From GCA-2724215 sp015660315 (GTDB taxonomy: Bacteria; Latescibacterota; UBA2968; UBA8231), in NCBI GenBank assembly GCA_029941315.1, contig JAPYQE010000003.1, positions 1 through 64,000 on the forward strand: a stretch of 64,000 bases of DNA, written 5' to 3'. Each line of letters opens with the position of its first letter. Position 1 is the stretch's first letter. A program made the position numbers and the translations under genes. Below the pieces are notes generated by a model. The model was not told the DNA's origin, did not search any database, and worked only from the letters and a program-made list of their open reading frames with translations. Of this stretch, positions 33,880 through 43,563 are shown one piece after another.

Positions 33880-34506
33880 ATGCCATCAAAAGTTTTCTCC
33901 TCGCCAATCGGCAAGAAGATGGGGATGGCCCTAACGGGGTTGATCCTCTACGGCTTCTTGATCGGGCATTTGTTGGGGAACCTGCTATTACTCAAGGGAG
34001 ACGGGGGCCAGGCCTTTAACGCCTACTCAGAATTTCTGATCAACCATCCCCTAATAATCCCTGTCGAGCTCTTGCTCGTGGTCGTTTTCCTCTTGCACAT
34101 CTATCTAGCCGTTAGTGTTACGCGCGAGAACCGTCGGGCACGTCCCGTCGGCTATCAGGCCACTCAGAGCGTCGGCGGCAGGAACTTTGCCTCATACACC
34201 ATGATCTACTCGGGCATAATTGTCCTGGTTTTTCTGGTTTTACATCTCAAAACCTTTAAATACGGCGACAAAGCGGAAGGCACTCTTTACGATCTGGTTT
34301 CCGATACGTTTCAACAAACCGAATATCTGGTTTGGTATGTAATAGCCATGCTGGTTTTGGGGGCTCACCTCTGGCACGCATTTCAGAGTGCATTTCAAAC
34401 CTTGAGCGTGCGCTCCGATAAGATAAGATCCCTGGGTCTCATTCTCTGCTTGATCCTGGCTCTTGGCTTTGGCTTCTTGCCCGTGTATCTGGGTCTCCTT
34501 AAGTGA
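33880..34506 (+). CDS. sdhC: Succinate dehydrogenase cytochrome b subunit (B-type)
   Basis: 208 residues from ATG 33880, with GGAGG 11 bases upstream (frame open from 33796). Five membrane helices and spaced histidines (such as GHLLGNLL, HIYLAV and VLHLKTF) fit the single-subunit, two-haem anchor of B-type enzymes as in Bacteroidetes and Bacillus. It binds quinone and passes electrons from SdhB. Confidence 0.9.
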   Translation: MPSKVFSSPIGKKMGMALTGLILYGFLIGHLLGNLLLLKGDGGQAFNAYSEFLINHPLIIPVELLLVVVFLLHIYLAVSVTRENRRARPVGYQATQSVGGRNFASYTMIYSGIIVLVFLVLHLKTFKYGDKAEGTLYDLVSDTFQQTEYLVWYVIAMLVLGAHLWHAFQSAFQTLSVRSDKIRSLGLILCLILALGFGFLPVYLGLLK

Positions 34507-34514
34507 GGTAAGGC

Positions 34515-36428
34515 ATGGCATTAGACGGACATATTCCTAGCGGTCCGCTAGCGGAAAAGTGGGAAAAGCACCAATTCGAGCTCAAGCTGGTCAACCCAGC
34601 CAATAAGCGCAAACACAATGTAATTGTCGTTGGCACTGGTTTGGCGGGCGCCTCGGCGGCGGCCACTTTGGCCGAACTGGGGTATAATGTCCTCTCCTTT
34701 TGTCTCCAGGACTCTCCGCGCCGCGCTCATTCAATCGCCGCTCAAGGCGGTATCAATGCCGCTAAGAACTATCAGAATGACGGCGACAGCATATATCGAC
34801 TCTTCTACGACACGATTAAGGGCGGCGACTACCGGGCTCGGGAGGCCAATGTCTATCGCCTGGCGCAAATCAGCTCGCATATCATCGACCAATGCGCCGC
34901 ACAAGGCGTTCCGTTTGCCCGTGAATACGGCGGCACACTCGCCAACCGCTCCTTTGGCGGTGCCCAGGTTTCGCGCACCTTCTATGCCCGCGGCCAAACC
35001 GGCCAACAGCTACTACTCGGCGCTTATAGTGCCCTGATGCGCCAAGTTGAGATCGGCAAAGTCACGCTCTTGCCGCGGCGGGAGATGCTCGAGCTAGTTA
35101 TGGTTGACGACAAGGCGCGCGGCATTGTCGTGCGCAACCTGATCAGCGGTGAGATGGAGCGCTATGTCGCTGACGCCGTTATTATAGCTACTGGCGGCTA
35201 TGGCAATGCCTTCTTTCTGTCAACCAATGCCAAGGCCTGCAATGTTACAGCCACTTGGCGAGCCCATAAAAAAGGTGCGTTCTTCGCCAACCCTTCTTTC
35301 ACCCAGATCCACCCCACTTGCATTCCCGTTTCGGGCAATTACCAATCCAAACTCACGCTAATGAGCGAAAGCCTGCGCAACGACGGACGCGTTTGGGTAC
35401 CCAAGGAGCAAGGAGATCAACGCGCACCGGAGCAAATACCCGCCGACGAGCGCGACTACTATCTGGAGCGCCGCTATCCCAGCTTTGGCAATCTCGTGCC
35501 CAGAGATGTCGCTTCAAGAGCTGCTAAGGCCGTCTGCGATGAGGGGCGGGGTGTCGGATCGTCGGGACGAGCGGTCTACTTAGACTTTGCCGATGCGATT
35601 AAGCGCGACGGAGAGCATGTTATCAGCCAAAAATACGGTAACCTCTTCGACATGTACCACGAAATCACCAACGAAAATCCCTATCAGACACCGATGCGCA
35701 TTTATCCGGCCGTCCACTACACGATGGGTGGCCTGTGGGTAGATTACAATTTAATGAGCAATCTGCCCGGGCTTTTTGTGCTGGGCGAAGCCAACTTCTC
35801 CGATCATGGGGCCAATCGTCTAGGCGCAAGTGCTTTGATGCAAGGCTTGGCGGACGGCTACTTCGTCATCCCCTACACCATCGGTGGCTATATCGCTGCT
35901 AATGCTGCCGACGACGTAGGGACGGATCACCCGGCTTTTGATCAAGCTGAGCAGGCAGCTACCGAACGCATCGACAAACTACTGGCCATCAAGGGCAAGC
36001 GCACTGTGGACGATTTTCACCGAGAGCTGGGGCTTTTGCTTTGGGACCACTGCGGTATGGCGCGCAATGCCGAAGGACTGAGCGGTGCAAAGCAGAAGGT
36101 CCGTGAGATCCGCGAAGAGTTCTGGCAGAATGTGACCATCGCCGGAACGGCTGGCGAATTCAACCAAGTATTAGAACGCGCCGGACGCGTTGCCGACTTT
36201 ATGGAATTCGCCGAACTGATGATCCACGACGCCTATGAGCGCAACGAATCCTGTGGCGGCCACTTCCGCGAGGAGTACCAGACCGGAGAAGGAGAAGCCA
36301 GACGCAACGACGATGACTTCACCTATGTATCCGCTTGGGAATTTCAAGGAGTGGGGGCCGATCCTGCCCTGCACAAAGAAGAGCTGGTCTTCGAGAACGT
36401 GCATTTGACGCAAAGGAGCTATAAATGA
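34515..36428 (+). CDS. sdhA: Succinate dehydrogenase/fumarate reductase flavoprotein
   Basis: 637 residues. The FAD-binding start (VVGTGLAGASAAATLAELGY) and the flavin-linking His in AHSIAAQGGINAA are present, as are the HYTMGGLWVDYN and GANRLGASALMQG segments. It oxidises succinate to fumarate, or the reverse. Length fits the B-type family. It overlaps sdhB by 4 bases (ATGA). Confidence 0.96.
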   Translation: MALDGHIPSGPLAEKWEKHQFELKLVNPANKRKHNVIVVGTGLAGASAAATLAELGYNVLSFCLQDSPRRAHSIAAQGGINAAKNYQNDGDSIYRLFYDTIKGGDYRAREANVYRLAQISSHIIDQCAAQGVPFAREYGGTLANRSFGGAQVSRTFYARGQTGQQLLLGAYSALMRQVEIGKVTLLPRREMLELVMVDDKARGIVVRNLISGEMERYVADAVIIATGGYGNAFFLSTNAKACNVTATWRAHKKGAFFANPSFTQIHPTCIPVSGNYQSKLTLMSESLRNDGRVWVPKEQGDQRAPEQIPADERDYYLERRYPSFGNLVPRDVASRAAKAVCDEGRGVGSSGRAVYLDFADAIKRDGEHVISQKYGNLFDMYHEITNENPYQTPMRIYPAVHYTMGGLWVDYNLMSNLPGLFVLGEANFSDHGANRLGASALMQGLADGYFVIPYTIGGYIAANAADDVGTDHPAFDQAEQAATERIDKLLAIKGKRTVDDFHRELGLLLWDHCGMARNAEGLSGAKQKVREIREEFWQNVTIAGTAGEFNQVLERAGRVADFMEFAELMIHDAYERNESCGGHFREEYQTGEGEARRNDDDFTYVSAWEFQGVGADPALHKEELVFENVHLTQRSYK

Positions 36429-37225
36429 CCGAGGAACAGAGCCGACGCAAGAGAGATGCCGGCCAAAGCGATTGCCTGAGCTTTACGATAAATATCTGGC
36501 GTCAGCAAGGTCTAAACGATAAAGGCCATATGGTGTCTTATCCGCTCAAACGCGTCCGCCCGGAAATGTCTTTTCTTGAGATGCTTGATGTGCTTAATGG
36601 CGAGCTTGAGCGCAAAGGCGAAGAACTGCCCATTTCCTTTGACAGTGATTGTCGCGAAGGTATTTGTGGTATGTGCGGCTTGGTCATCAACGGCGTCGCT
36701 CATGGACCCGGACACGGCACTACCACCTGCCAGCTCTATATGCGCAGCTTTGCCGATGGGGCCACTATAACCATCGAGCCTTGGCGAGCTGCTGCTTTCC
36801 CCGTGATCAAAGATTTGGTCGTTGATCGCTCTGCTTTCGACCGCATTATTCAGGCCGGCGGCTATGCTTCGGTAAACTCCGGTTCCGCCCCCGATGCCAA
36901 CTCGATGTTAGTCTCGCAGGAACTGGCATCCGAAGCCTTTGATGCAGCGGCCTGTATAGGCTGCGGGGCTTGTGTTGCCTCTTGCAAGAATGCCTCGGCA
37001 ATGCTTTTTGTCAGCGCCAAGGTCAAACACCTCAATATTCTACCCCAAGGCCAACCCGAACGTCACAAGCGCACGGCCGCCATGGTCGAAGCGATGCAAC
37101 AAGAGGGTTTTGGCAACTGCACCAACGAATACGAATGCGAAGCCGTCTGCCCTAAGGAAATTGCCGTTGAGCATATCTCCTTTCTCAACCGCGAATATCT
37201 CAAGGCTAAGGTGGCAGGTAAATAG
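36425..37225 (+). CDS. sdhB: Succinate dehydrogenase iron-sulfur subunit
   Basis: 266 residues. A [2Fe-2S] ferredoxin domain (SDCREGICGMCGLVING, then a further Cys in TTTCQLYM) is followed by a domain for the [4Fe-4S] and [3Fe-4S] clusters (CIGCGACVASCKN, then CTNEYECEAVCPKEI). It carries electrons from SdhA to the quinone site in SdhC. A strong terminator follows. Confidence 0.96.
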   Translation: MTEEQSRRKRDAGQSDCLSFTINIWRQQGLNDKGHMVSYPLKRVRPEMSFLEMLDVLNGELERKGEELPISFDSDCREGICGMCGLVINGVAHGPGHGTTTCQLYMRSFADGATITIEPWRAAAFPVIKDLVVDRSAFDRIIQAGGYASVNSGSAPDANSMLVSQELASEAFDAAACIGCGACVASCKNASAMLFVSAKVKHLNILPQGQPERHKRTAAMVEAMQQEGFGNCTNEYECEAVCPKEIAVEHISFLNREYLKAKVAGK

Positions 37226-37269
37226 CCACCATTTCGTTCGTTTCGTTATAGTGCGCGAAGCTCCGAAAT

Positions 37270-37310
37270 AAAAAACGGGCCTCACCTGAAAAAGTGAGGC
37301 CCGTTTTTTA
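37270..37310. terminator. Bidirectional terminator between sdhB and rpmA
   Basis: A 15-bp perfect stem with core ACGGGCCTCAC / GTGAGGCCCGT is flanked by A5 and T6, so it works as an intrinsic terminator on both strands. Confidence 0.9.
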
Positions 37311-37331
37311 TTTCTATTTTGGTGCTAATGC

Positions 37332-37589
37332 TTACGCAGCGGCGTAGACACTTACCCGCTTGCGCTTTTTGCCAAAGTTTTCAAACTTCACTTGGCCATC
37401 AATGGTGGCGAAGAGCGTATCATCGCCACCCTTCATAACATTAGTACCTGGATGGATCCGCGTCCCACGCTGGCGCACAATAATCGTGCCGGCGTTGACC
37501 TTCTCGCCGCCAAAGCGCTTAACGCCCAATCGCTGAGCATTGCTGTCGCGATTGTTCTTAGAACTGCCGACGCCCTTTTTATGAGCCAT
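37332..37589 (-). CDS. rpmA: 50S ribosomal protein L27
   Basis: 85 residues, starting MAHKKGVGSSKNNRDSNAQR. The N-terminal arm reaches the peptidyl transferase centre. No cleavable N-terminal extension of the Firmicutes type is present. It follows rplU in the usual order. Confidence 0.98.
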   Translation of the reverse strand: MAHKKGVGSSKNNRDSNAQRLGVKRFGGEKVNAGTIIVRQRGTRIHPGTNVMKGGDDTLFATIDGQVKFENFGKKRKRVSVYAAA

Positions 37590-37609
37590 GGTATTTAGTC
37601 CTTTCGCGC

Positions 37610-37927
37610 TTAGTTCGGGAGAACGATGTTCTCGACCTGAATCTCAGTATAGTCCTGACGATGGCCGGTGCGCCTACGGTATTTTTTGCGCTTCTTCTTT
37701 TTGAAGACAACGATCTTGTCGCCACGACCGTGGCCAACGACGGTCGCCGAAACGCTAGCACCTTCTAAAGTGGGGCTGCCCACCTTGGTCTCACCTTCAC
37801 CGGAGACCATCAACACATCGGTAAACTCCTGCGTGCTGCCCTCTTCGACCTGTAACCGAGGCACGCGCAGACGCTGACCTTTGTCGACCTTAACCTGATG
37901 ACCGGCAATATTGACAACTGCGTACAT
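37610..37927 (-). CDS. rplU: 50S ribosomal protein L21
   Basis: 105 residues with the L21 start MYAVVNIAGHQVKVDKGQRL and the basic element KKKKRKKYRRRTGHRQDYT near the C-terminus. It binds 23S rRNA and needs L20. Length is normal. Confidence 0.98.
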   Translation of the reverse strand: MYAVVNIAGHQVKVDKGQRLRVPRLQVEEGSTQEFTDVLMVSGEGETKVGSPTLEGASVSATVVGHGRGDKIVVFKKKKRKKYRRRTGHRQDYTEIQVENIVLPN

Positions 37928-37996
37928 AACTTGAACTCCTAAAACGATTTCTCATTTAGCAAAGAAGGCAAAATATAAGGGTCAGCGTCTCGTCTG

Positions 37997-39520
37997 TCAA
38001 ACCCTGAATTCGGCTGTTACATCCAAACTGCGCTTGGTCGAGAAGAAGCGATAATCCTGCGGCCCCAAAGTGGTATCGGTTTCCACCTTAACACGGGCTT
38101 TGGTCGCTTTACGCAGTGATTTAAGCCGCTCTTCCCGATTTGCCAATATATAGGTGGCTACATCCGGATGGACTTTTAGTACATAGCGTTTCTCGCGGGT
38201 AGCGGCGTACGATCTTTGCAGCCAGCGTTCGATTCTGGTCAGCGTCGTATCCGGTCCCAAAATCCGCCCGGTTCCATTGCAGATTGGACAGGGTTCGCTA
38301 TGGTCGTGCAATAAATTCGGGCGTACGCGCTGACGGGTCATTTCGACTAGGCCAAATTCACTGACATGGGCACTAATAGACACCTTGGCCCGGTCTTTTT
38401 TAAATTCATCGATCAAACGCTCAATGATCTTTCTGCGATTTCGCTCCTCGTTCATATCGATAAAATCGATTACGATGATCCCGCCAACATCGCGCAACTT
38501 GAGTTGTCGAGCAATCTCGCGGGCGGCTTCCAAGTTGGTATTGAGGTTATTCTCCTCTTGATCGTCCGAACCGACATAGCGCGCTGAGTTCACATCAATA
38601 AAGGTGCCGGCCTCGGCATAATCAATAACTAAAGCCCCACCACGACGCATCCACACCGTGCGATTGGCCGCCTTTTCAATCTCTTCTTCGATCTTGAAAG
38701 CGTCAAAAATAGGGCGTCGGTCCTTATGATACTCAACTCTTTTTCTCAGTTCGGGCGAGACCTGGCGCAAATAGGATGTAATCTCTTTATATAGCTCTTT
38801 ATCGTCGACGACCAGCCGATCGACATTGTCCGTAAACAAGTCGCGTATAATACTGGACGTCATGCCCATCTCTTTGTGCGCTTGCGCAGGAGACGTGGCT
38901 TTTTTGCTCACCTTAATCAAGCGTTCGTAGTTTCTCACCAATTGTCTCATATCGCGTTTGAACTCGCGATCACTTTGGTTTTTCCCCTCTGTTCGCACAA
39001 TCACCGAGTAGCCACTAGGTTTGATTTTTGTGACGAGATCGCGCAATCTCTTGCGTTCACTCCAGCTGGCGATTTTGCGTGACACGCCAACCCAGTTACC
39101 GCCTGGCACCAATACCATAAATCGACCGGGAAGCGAAAGCTGAGTCGTAACACGAGCACCTTTGGTGCTAATAGGCTCTTTGGTGACCTGAACCAGCACC
39201 TGCTCACCCTTTCTTATCAGGCTTTGAATATTGGGGAAACTGCGATGACGGGAACGACGGCCACCACGTGAGCCATCGGAATCGGAATTTTCAGCCTCGA
39301 CCATATCGCGCACTTGAAGGAATGCAGTCCGCTCATGACCGATTTCTATAAAAGCTGCCTGTAAGCCAGGTAAAACTGCCGTTACAGTACCCTTGTATAC
39401 ATCTCCAACCATCCTCTCGTTCTCTGGTCTTTCAACCCAGATCTCAGAAAGATGGCCATCTTCCAAAATGGCAATCCTAGACTCGTGGATGCCTTGGTTA
39501 ATAAAAATTTCTGTTCGCAT
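37997..39520 (-). CDS. rng: Ribonuclease G/E family endoribonuclease
   Basis: 507 residues from ATG 39520 (MRTEIFINQGIHESRIAILE); the open frame runs 20 codons further upstream, outside family similarity. An S1 RNA-binding domain (about 35-125) precedes a catalytic domain with the metal-binding GGIIVIDFIDMN and the Zn-link CPICNGTG. There is no long C-terminal scaffold, so it is the RNase G form. It matures 16S rRNA and takes part in mRNA decay. Confidence 0.95.
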   Translation of the reverse strand: MRTEIFINQGIHESRIAILEDGHLSEIWVERPENERMVGDVYKGTVTAVLPGLQAAFIEIGHERTAFLQVRDMVEAENSDSDGSRGGRRSRHRSFPNIQSLIRKGEQVLVQVTKEPISTKGARVTTQLSLPGRFMVLVPGGNWVGVSRKIASWSERKRLRDLVTKIKPSGYSVIVRTEGKNQSDREFKRDMRQLVRNYERLIKVSKKATSPAQAHKEMGMTSSIIRDLFTDNVDRLVVDDKELYKEITSYLRQVSPELRKRVEYHKDRRPIFDAFKIEEEIEKAANRTVWMRRGGALVIDYAEAGTFIDVNSARYVGSDDQEENNLNTNLEAAREIARQLKLRDVGGIIVIDFIDMNEERNRRKIIERLIDEFKKDRAKVSISAHVSEFGLVEMTRQRVRPNLLHDHSEPCPICNGTGRILGPDTTLTRIERWLQRSYAATREKRYVLKVHPDVATYILANREERLKSLRKATKARVKVETDTTLGPQDYRFFSTKRSLDVTAEFRV

Positions 39521-39709
39521 AATGCGATACCTATCTGGTAAGTCATATATTGATGGCCCGATGGCTATATTGCCGGCCACGACTTGGCTTACCTTGCAGG
39601 CGCACTTTGATAGGTGAAGGGGCTAGATCTTTTTCAGGGTGGGAAACACAGATGTGAATACTATAAACAAATTCGTCGTCTGAACTCTACCAACTTGGTC
39701 AGAAACCTA

Positions 39710-39824
39710 ATTAAGGCCCGTTAGTCACGGTCCCGACACGTTAAGCGAGTCTGGATCCCGACGGCAAATTCAAGGTAGAGCTGTTAACAGACCTGACGAG
39801 ACTATGCCCCAAACGGGCCTTAAT
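39710..39824. ncRNA. Candidate structured RNA closed by a 13-bp stem
   Basis: ATTAAGGCCCGTT (39710-39722) pairs perfectly with AACGGGCCTTAAT (39812-39824). Just inside, AGTCACG and CGAGACT can extend the helix with one mismatch, and GTCTG/CAGAC can form an inner arm. The multi-branched shape of about 115 nt suggests a small RNA or cis-element on one strand; I cannot tell which strand. No known family was recognised. Confidence 0.3.
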
Positions 39825-39957
39825 AGTCCTAAGTACGACATCTGCGTGGAATTGCTTCTAAAGGAACTCCGCAGAGTTCTTCGCATATTACAACATCAAT
39901 AAAAATAGCTAAATACGTCTATTTCCGCTCTGCGGATTCCCGACTGATTAAAACCCT

Positions 39958-39990
39958 GAAAAAGGGACCCTTGACTAAGTGCGTCCCTTT
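39958..39990 (-). terminator. Intrinsic terminator for the S41 protease gene
   Basis: On the minus strand AAAGGGAC pairs with GTCCCTTT (39961-39968 with 39983-39990) and the stem runs into a T-run. It lies about 120 bases downstream of the protease stop. Confidence 0.65.
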
Positions 39991-40111
39991 GTGAAAAACG
40001 TGTGAAAAATTTAAATAGTAATACTTCTATTTATAGAAAAGCCAGTAACTTAAGCCCGAATGTCCTTCTATAAACTACTAAAGTGATCCGCCTCAAGCAA
40101 CCCTTGATCAA

Positions 40112-41971
40112 TTACTTAATTTCTTTATCGACAAGTACCTCTAAATAATGATCTTGATTCCCGAGAACCTCGATCGCCTTTGCCAGCTGTTGGTCGTCTT
40201 GTAATTCCTCGAGAAGTTGGACCTTTCTTCCCTTAAAACGCAAGACCAATTCCCGGTGTATCGCATTCCTTATATACGGTTTTAGCTTGTTGCTAAGGGG
40301 CTGATTCCATTCTTGCTCAACCGATGCCCGCAACTGCCGAATTGATTCTTGTACTTCCTCGCCCCAACCCATGTCTTCGGCAAAACCCTCAATCTCTTCT
40401 ATTTGGCTCAGTCCCGTTTTTATTTTCACCTCATCCTCGTCCGTGCTTTGCGCAAAGTCGATAAAGGCATTAATCATTTCATCATCGACCATCAACAATT
40501 CTAAATGGTTCTCAACCCAAGTCGAATCGGTTGACACATAATCAATGGCAAAATCAAAAAATAGTCGACGGCGTTCCAAGTTTCGGATATAATCGGGGAT
40601 AAAGGCCGGTTCAATATTGATATCTGGCTTGATCCCTCCCCCTCCGAAAACTTCACGCCCCTTCTGAGTATGATATGTTCGGTCCATTAGGGTATCGAGC
40701 TGCCCTGCTTCTCTGCTCATCTTTGCTTTGCCTGCTAAGTCACCTAAGCGGGTCGCTAGAATGTGTTGTGCCGACTCTGAATTTAGATCAAAATGAGCCT
40801 GCAATGCAGATAGCGCCCCGTTCACATCACCCGACCTCAGAATAAGGTCCATGACCAAGAGCGGAGGCAATTCTTTATTGCCCAATGGTATATGCTGCAC
40901 CGCACCTGCGCCACCGCTTTGGTCTCGATGAATACTTCGACCGCTGGGTGAATAATAAAGCGCCGTTGTCAGTTTTAGGGCACTAGATGCCACCTCGTGT
41001 AGATCAAATATGGTCTGGACAGATCCCTTGCCAAACGAAGTTGTCCCAATGATCACCCCCCGATCATTGTCCTGAATGGCTCCTGCGACAATTTCAGAGG
41101 CACTTGCGCTACCTTCGTCAATCAAAACGACAAGAGGCACCTCCCCTGCTATCGGCCGACGTTGGGACCGTCGAACTTCCTCTCGGCGGCCTTCTCGTTC
41201 CTTGATCGAAACAATTACCGCGCCTTTGGGCAGAAACAGATCGGCGACTTGAGTCGCTTGTCGAAGCAAGCCTCCTGGATTTCCTCGTAAGTCCAGTACT
41301 AGGGCCCTAACACCAGACAGACTTTTAATCGCTTTTTCTACTTCGGATGTGGTATGTTCAGAGAAACGCGTCTGGCGCATACTAATATAGCCGATCCCAC
41401 CTTGCAATTTTTCGGCTAAAACAACGCTTTTGATCTTGATAATTTCCCGTTGTATTACAATGGGTTTGGGGGCAGCCCCCAAGCGATGAGCAATCGAAAT
41501 CTCGACCAAGGTGCCCGGTTCTCCACGCAAGACATTAACCACTTCCTCAAGCTGCATACCGAAGGTGCTTTGGCCCTCGACCTCGACAAGTAAATCACCC
41601 GGTTTTAAGCCTATTCTATCCGCTGGGGTTCCTTCTATTGGTGAGATGACTACTGGGTACTGGTCCTTTAAGGCTACAGTAATTCCAAGACCGGCAAACT
41701 TACCGGTTGTGTCTTGACGCAGTTGGCGCAGTCCTTCCTCATTGTAGTACTGGCTATAGGAATCGAGTTGGCTGAGCATGCCCTCGATAGCCGCACCCAT
41801 AATTTCTTCCTGATTGAGATCTGCGTAGTAATTATCGATAATCCGAGAGTAGACTGCGCCAAAACGCTCCCAACTGGCATTGACCTCTGCGTATGGATCT
41901 TCCGTCGGCGTTGCACCGACAACCCCACCCCATCCATAAAAGCAAAGCAAAGCAATGCATCCGTATCTCAT
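40112..41971 (-). CDS. S41-family C-terminal processing protease (CtpA-like)
   Basis: 619 residues from the ATG at 41971, which overlaps the tmk stop (TAATG) and has GGAGGA upstream; the longer frame from 42004 lies inside tmk. A signal peptide (ends GGVVGA) precedes a PDZ domain (about 90-165, GDLLVEVEGQSTFGM). The tail protease domain has the catalytic Ser in DEGSASASEIVAG and the Lys in TSFGKGSVQ. The C-terminal 200 residues are an extra helical region. It cleaves exported proteins from the C-terminus. Confidence 0.93.
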   Translation of the reverse strand: MRYGCIALLCFYGWGGVVGATPTEDPYAEVNASWERFGAVYSRIIDNYYADLNQEEIMGAAIEGMLSQLDSYSQYYNEEGLRQLRQDTTGKFAGLGITVALKDQYPVVISPIEGTPADRIGLKPGDLLVEVEGQSTFGMQLEEVVNVLRGEPGTLVEISIAHRLGAAPKPIVIQREIIKIKSVVLAEKLQGGIGYISMRQTRFSEHTTSEVEKAIKSLSGVRALVLDLRGNPGGLLRQATQVADLFLPKGAVIVSIKEREGRREEVRRSQRRPIAGEVPLVVLIDEGSASASEIVAGAIQDNDRGVIIGTTSFGKGSVQTIFDLHEVASSALKLTTALYYSPSGRSIHRDQSGGAGAVQHIPLGNKELPPLLVMDLILRSGDVNGALSALQAHFDLNSESAQHILATRLGDLAGKAKMSREAGQLDTLMDRTYHTQKGREVFGGGGIKPDINIEPAFIPDYIRNLERRRLFFDFAIDYVSTDSTWVENHLELLMVDDEMINAFIDFAQSTDEDEVKIKTGLSQIEEIEGFAEDMGWGEEVQESIRQLRASVEQEWNQPLSNKLKPYIRNAIHRELVLRFKGRKVQLLEELQDDQQLAKAIEVLGNQDHYLEVLVDKEIK

Positions 41972-42618
41972 TATTCGTTCTCCTCCGCGGGAAACCAAGG
42001 CCATTGCTTGCGCAGCGCATCCCGGATATTACCCGCCAGCTGTGCTTCTTTTTGACGTGCATCAAAAACCAAAGCCGTATGATCACCCTTGGCTATTTCT
42101 CGATAACCTCGAGCAACTTTCTCCTGCAGACTCTCTCCTGCCTGTTCTAATCTGTCAACCACTTCTCCCCTCTTGTCACGTCGAGCCTGGGCAACTTCAA
42201 GGGGCAAATCCAGGTAAATCGTCCGATCCGGCATACACCCGATAACGGCGAGCATATTGACTTGCCTAATCGTATCTAAATCTAGACCACGGCCATAGCC
42301 TTGATAAGCAAGAGAGGATGCAATATAACGATCACAGATAACAACGTCCCCTCTATCCAAGGCAGGCCGTATTAATTCTTCTACATGCTGAGCGCGACTC
42401 GCTGCATAAAGAAAAAGCTCTGCTGTATGTGATATGTCGCCCAAAGCCGGGTCGAGAACAAGATCGCGGATCTTTTCTGCCGCGGGTGTTCCACCAGGCT
42501 CTCTTGTCAGAATAAACGGAATCCCGGCATGGCGTAGATAATCCGCCAGCTGATGGCACTGGGTGGTTGTCCCACTGCCATCAATACCTTCAAAAACGAT
42601 GAAATGACCTTGAGACAC
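41971..42618 (-). CDS. tmk: Thymidylate kinase
   Basis: 215 residues. It phosphorylates dTMP to dTDP. The start FIVFEGIDGSGTTTQ shows the P-loop, but the conserved Lys of GxxGxGK(S/T) is Thr here. The dTMP-binding LTREPGGTPAAE and the DRY motif (VVICDRYIASSLAYQG) are normal. The lid region (QARRDKRGEVVDRLE) holds the basic residues. Some other lineages appear to share the Thr variant, so it may be active. It is coupled to the S41 protease gene. Confidence 0.93.
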   Translation of the reverse strand: MSQGHFIVFEGIDGSGTTTQCHQLADYLRHAGIPFILTREPGGTPAAEKIRDLVLDPALGDISHTAELFLYAASRAQHVEELIRPALDRGDVVICDRYIASSLAYQGYGRGLDLDTIRQVNMLAVIGCMPDRTIYLDLPLEVAQARRDKRGEVVDRLEQAGESLQEKVARGYREIAKGDHTALVFDARQKEAQLAGNIRDALRKQWPWFPAEENE

Positions 42619-42649
42619 TAAGAACAGAAGAGCCCAGAGATCCTAATGA

Positions 42650-43267
42650 TTAGGATTGCTGGACGGAAGCGGGAGGATTGGCAGTAGACTTTAGCCTATT
42701 ACGGATATGGGCAAGGCGCTCAATAACCGTGTAGTTAGTGGTTACTGCCAATAAAACTAAAACTAAAACCAGCCCTTGGTGACCAAGTAAACTGGCCAGG
42801 GCTAAGGCGGCTAGGCGTTCTGGGCGTTGCATAAAACCAACTTTACAATCTTCTCCCAACCCCTCTGCCCTCGCCCTTACATAACTAACCATTAACGAAC
42901 CAGTAATTGCAAAGAACAGAATCCCGGTCACGACCCACTCATCGCGCCCTATCAAATAAGCGCCGATTCCAAAGTATATGAAAATCTCGGAATATCGATC
43001 TGTTGTCGAATCTAACAGCGCGCCGAATTTAGTTTCTTTACGCCCCTCTCGCGCGACTTGCCCATCGAGTATATCGCATAGGCCTGCAACCATCATGATA
43101 AGGGCGCCCCAGTGAAGGTAGCCCTTAGCAAAGGCCGCTGTTGCTCCAAGGTTCATAACTAAGCCCATTAGCGTTAGCCAATCGGGTTTGAAACCAAGGC
43201 GAATAAATAAGTGGGCCAAGGGTCTCAGGATCGCCAGGAACCACTTTTTTAGATATTTATCTAACAC
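42650..43267 (-). CDS. CDP-alcohol phosphatidyltransferase
   Basis: 205 residues with about six membrane helices and the full catalytic signature DGQVAR-x8-G-x3-D-x3-D (DGQVAREGRKETKFGALLDS, then TTDRYSE). It joins a CDP-activated lipid to an alcohol such as glycerol-phosphate or inositol-phosphate. The substrate cannot be read from the sequence. It follows rsmG, where parA and parB often stand. Confidence 0.9.
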   Translation of the reverse strand: MLDKYLKKWFLAILRPLAHLFIRLGFKPDWLTLMGLVMNLGATAAFAKGYLHWGALIMMVAGLCDILDGQVAREGRKETKFGALLDSTTDRYSEIFIYFGIGAYLIGRDEWVVTGILFFAITGSLMVSYVRARAEGLGEDCKVGFMQRPERLAALALASLLGHQGLVLVLVLLAVTTNYTVIERLAHIRNRLKSTANPPASVQQS

Positions 43268-43563
43268 GAAACCCGTTCACTGTGGAAGGAATGATCAATC
43301 TGAAATCTCCATACATACACTCGGCAACGCATTCAAAATATACGGTATATCCCCACCCTCTTGCAAGAGATTTTATCGCTTGGTTTTACACATTATCCTT
43401 GCCAAGCTTATCCACACATGCCTTTGCTTCTTGCTATCGATTTATCTATTAGCTACTGATATCTATTAGCAAACAATAGATATATAGCAATAATGATCAT
43501 TAAAAATGTAGGCTCTTTTTCAACATTTATTGTGGAAAAGTATGGGCATAACACTGTTGACAA
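43268..43563. other. AT-rich intergenic region with a DnaA box (possible second origin element)
   Basis: 296 bp with no gene. It holds a perfect DnaA box TTATCCACA (43408-43416), a direct repeat ATCTATTAGC (twice, 43444-43470), an inverted repeat TATCTATT/AATAGATA (43460-43482) and GTGGAAAAGTAT (43532-43543), a 12-mer found again in the oriC candidate at 49923-49934. It also has to contain the promoter of the phosphatidyltransferase gene. Confidence 0.45.

Larger units (their letters stand above)
39521..40111. other. 591-bp intergenic region without a gene
   Basis: No coding frame of interest is visible. The region contains a long-range inverted repeat (39710-39824), a second hairpin (TCTGCG.../...CGCAGA, 39841-39875) and the terminator of the S41 protease gene (39958-39990). 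Base composition is more AT-rich than in the flanking genes. Confidence 0.6.
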
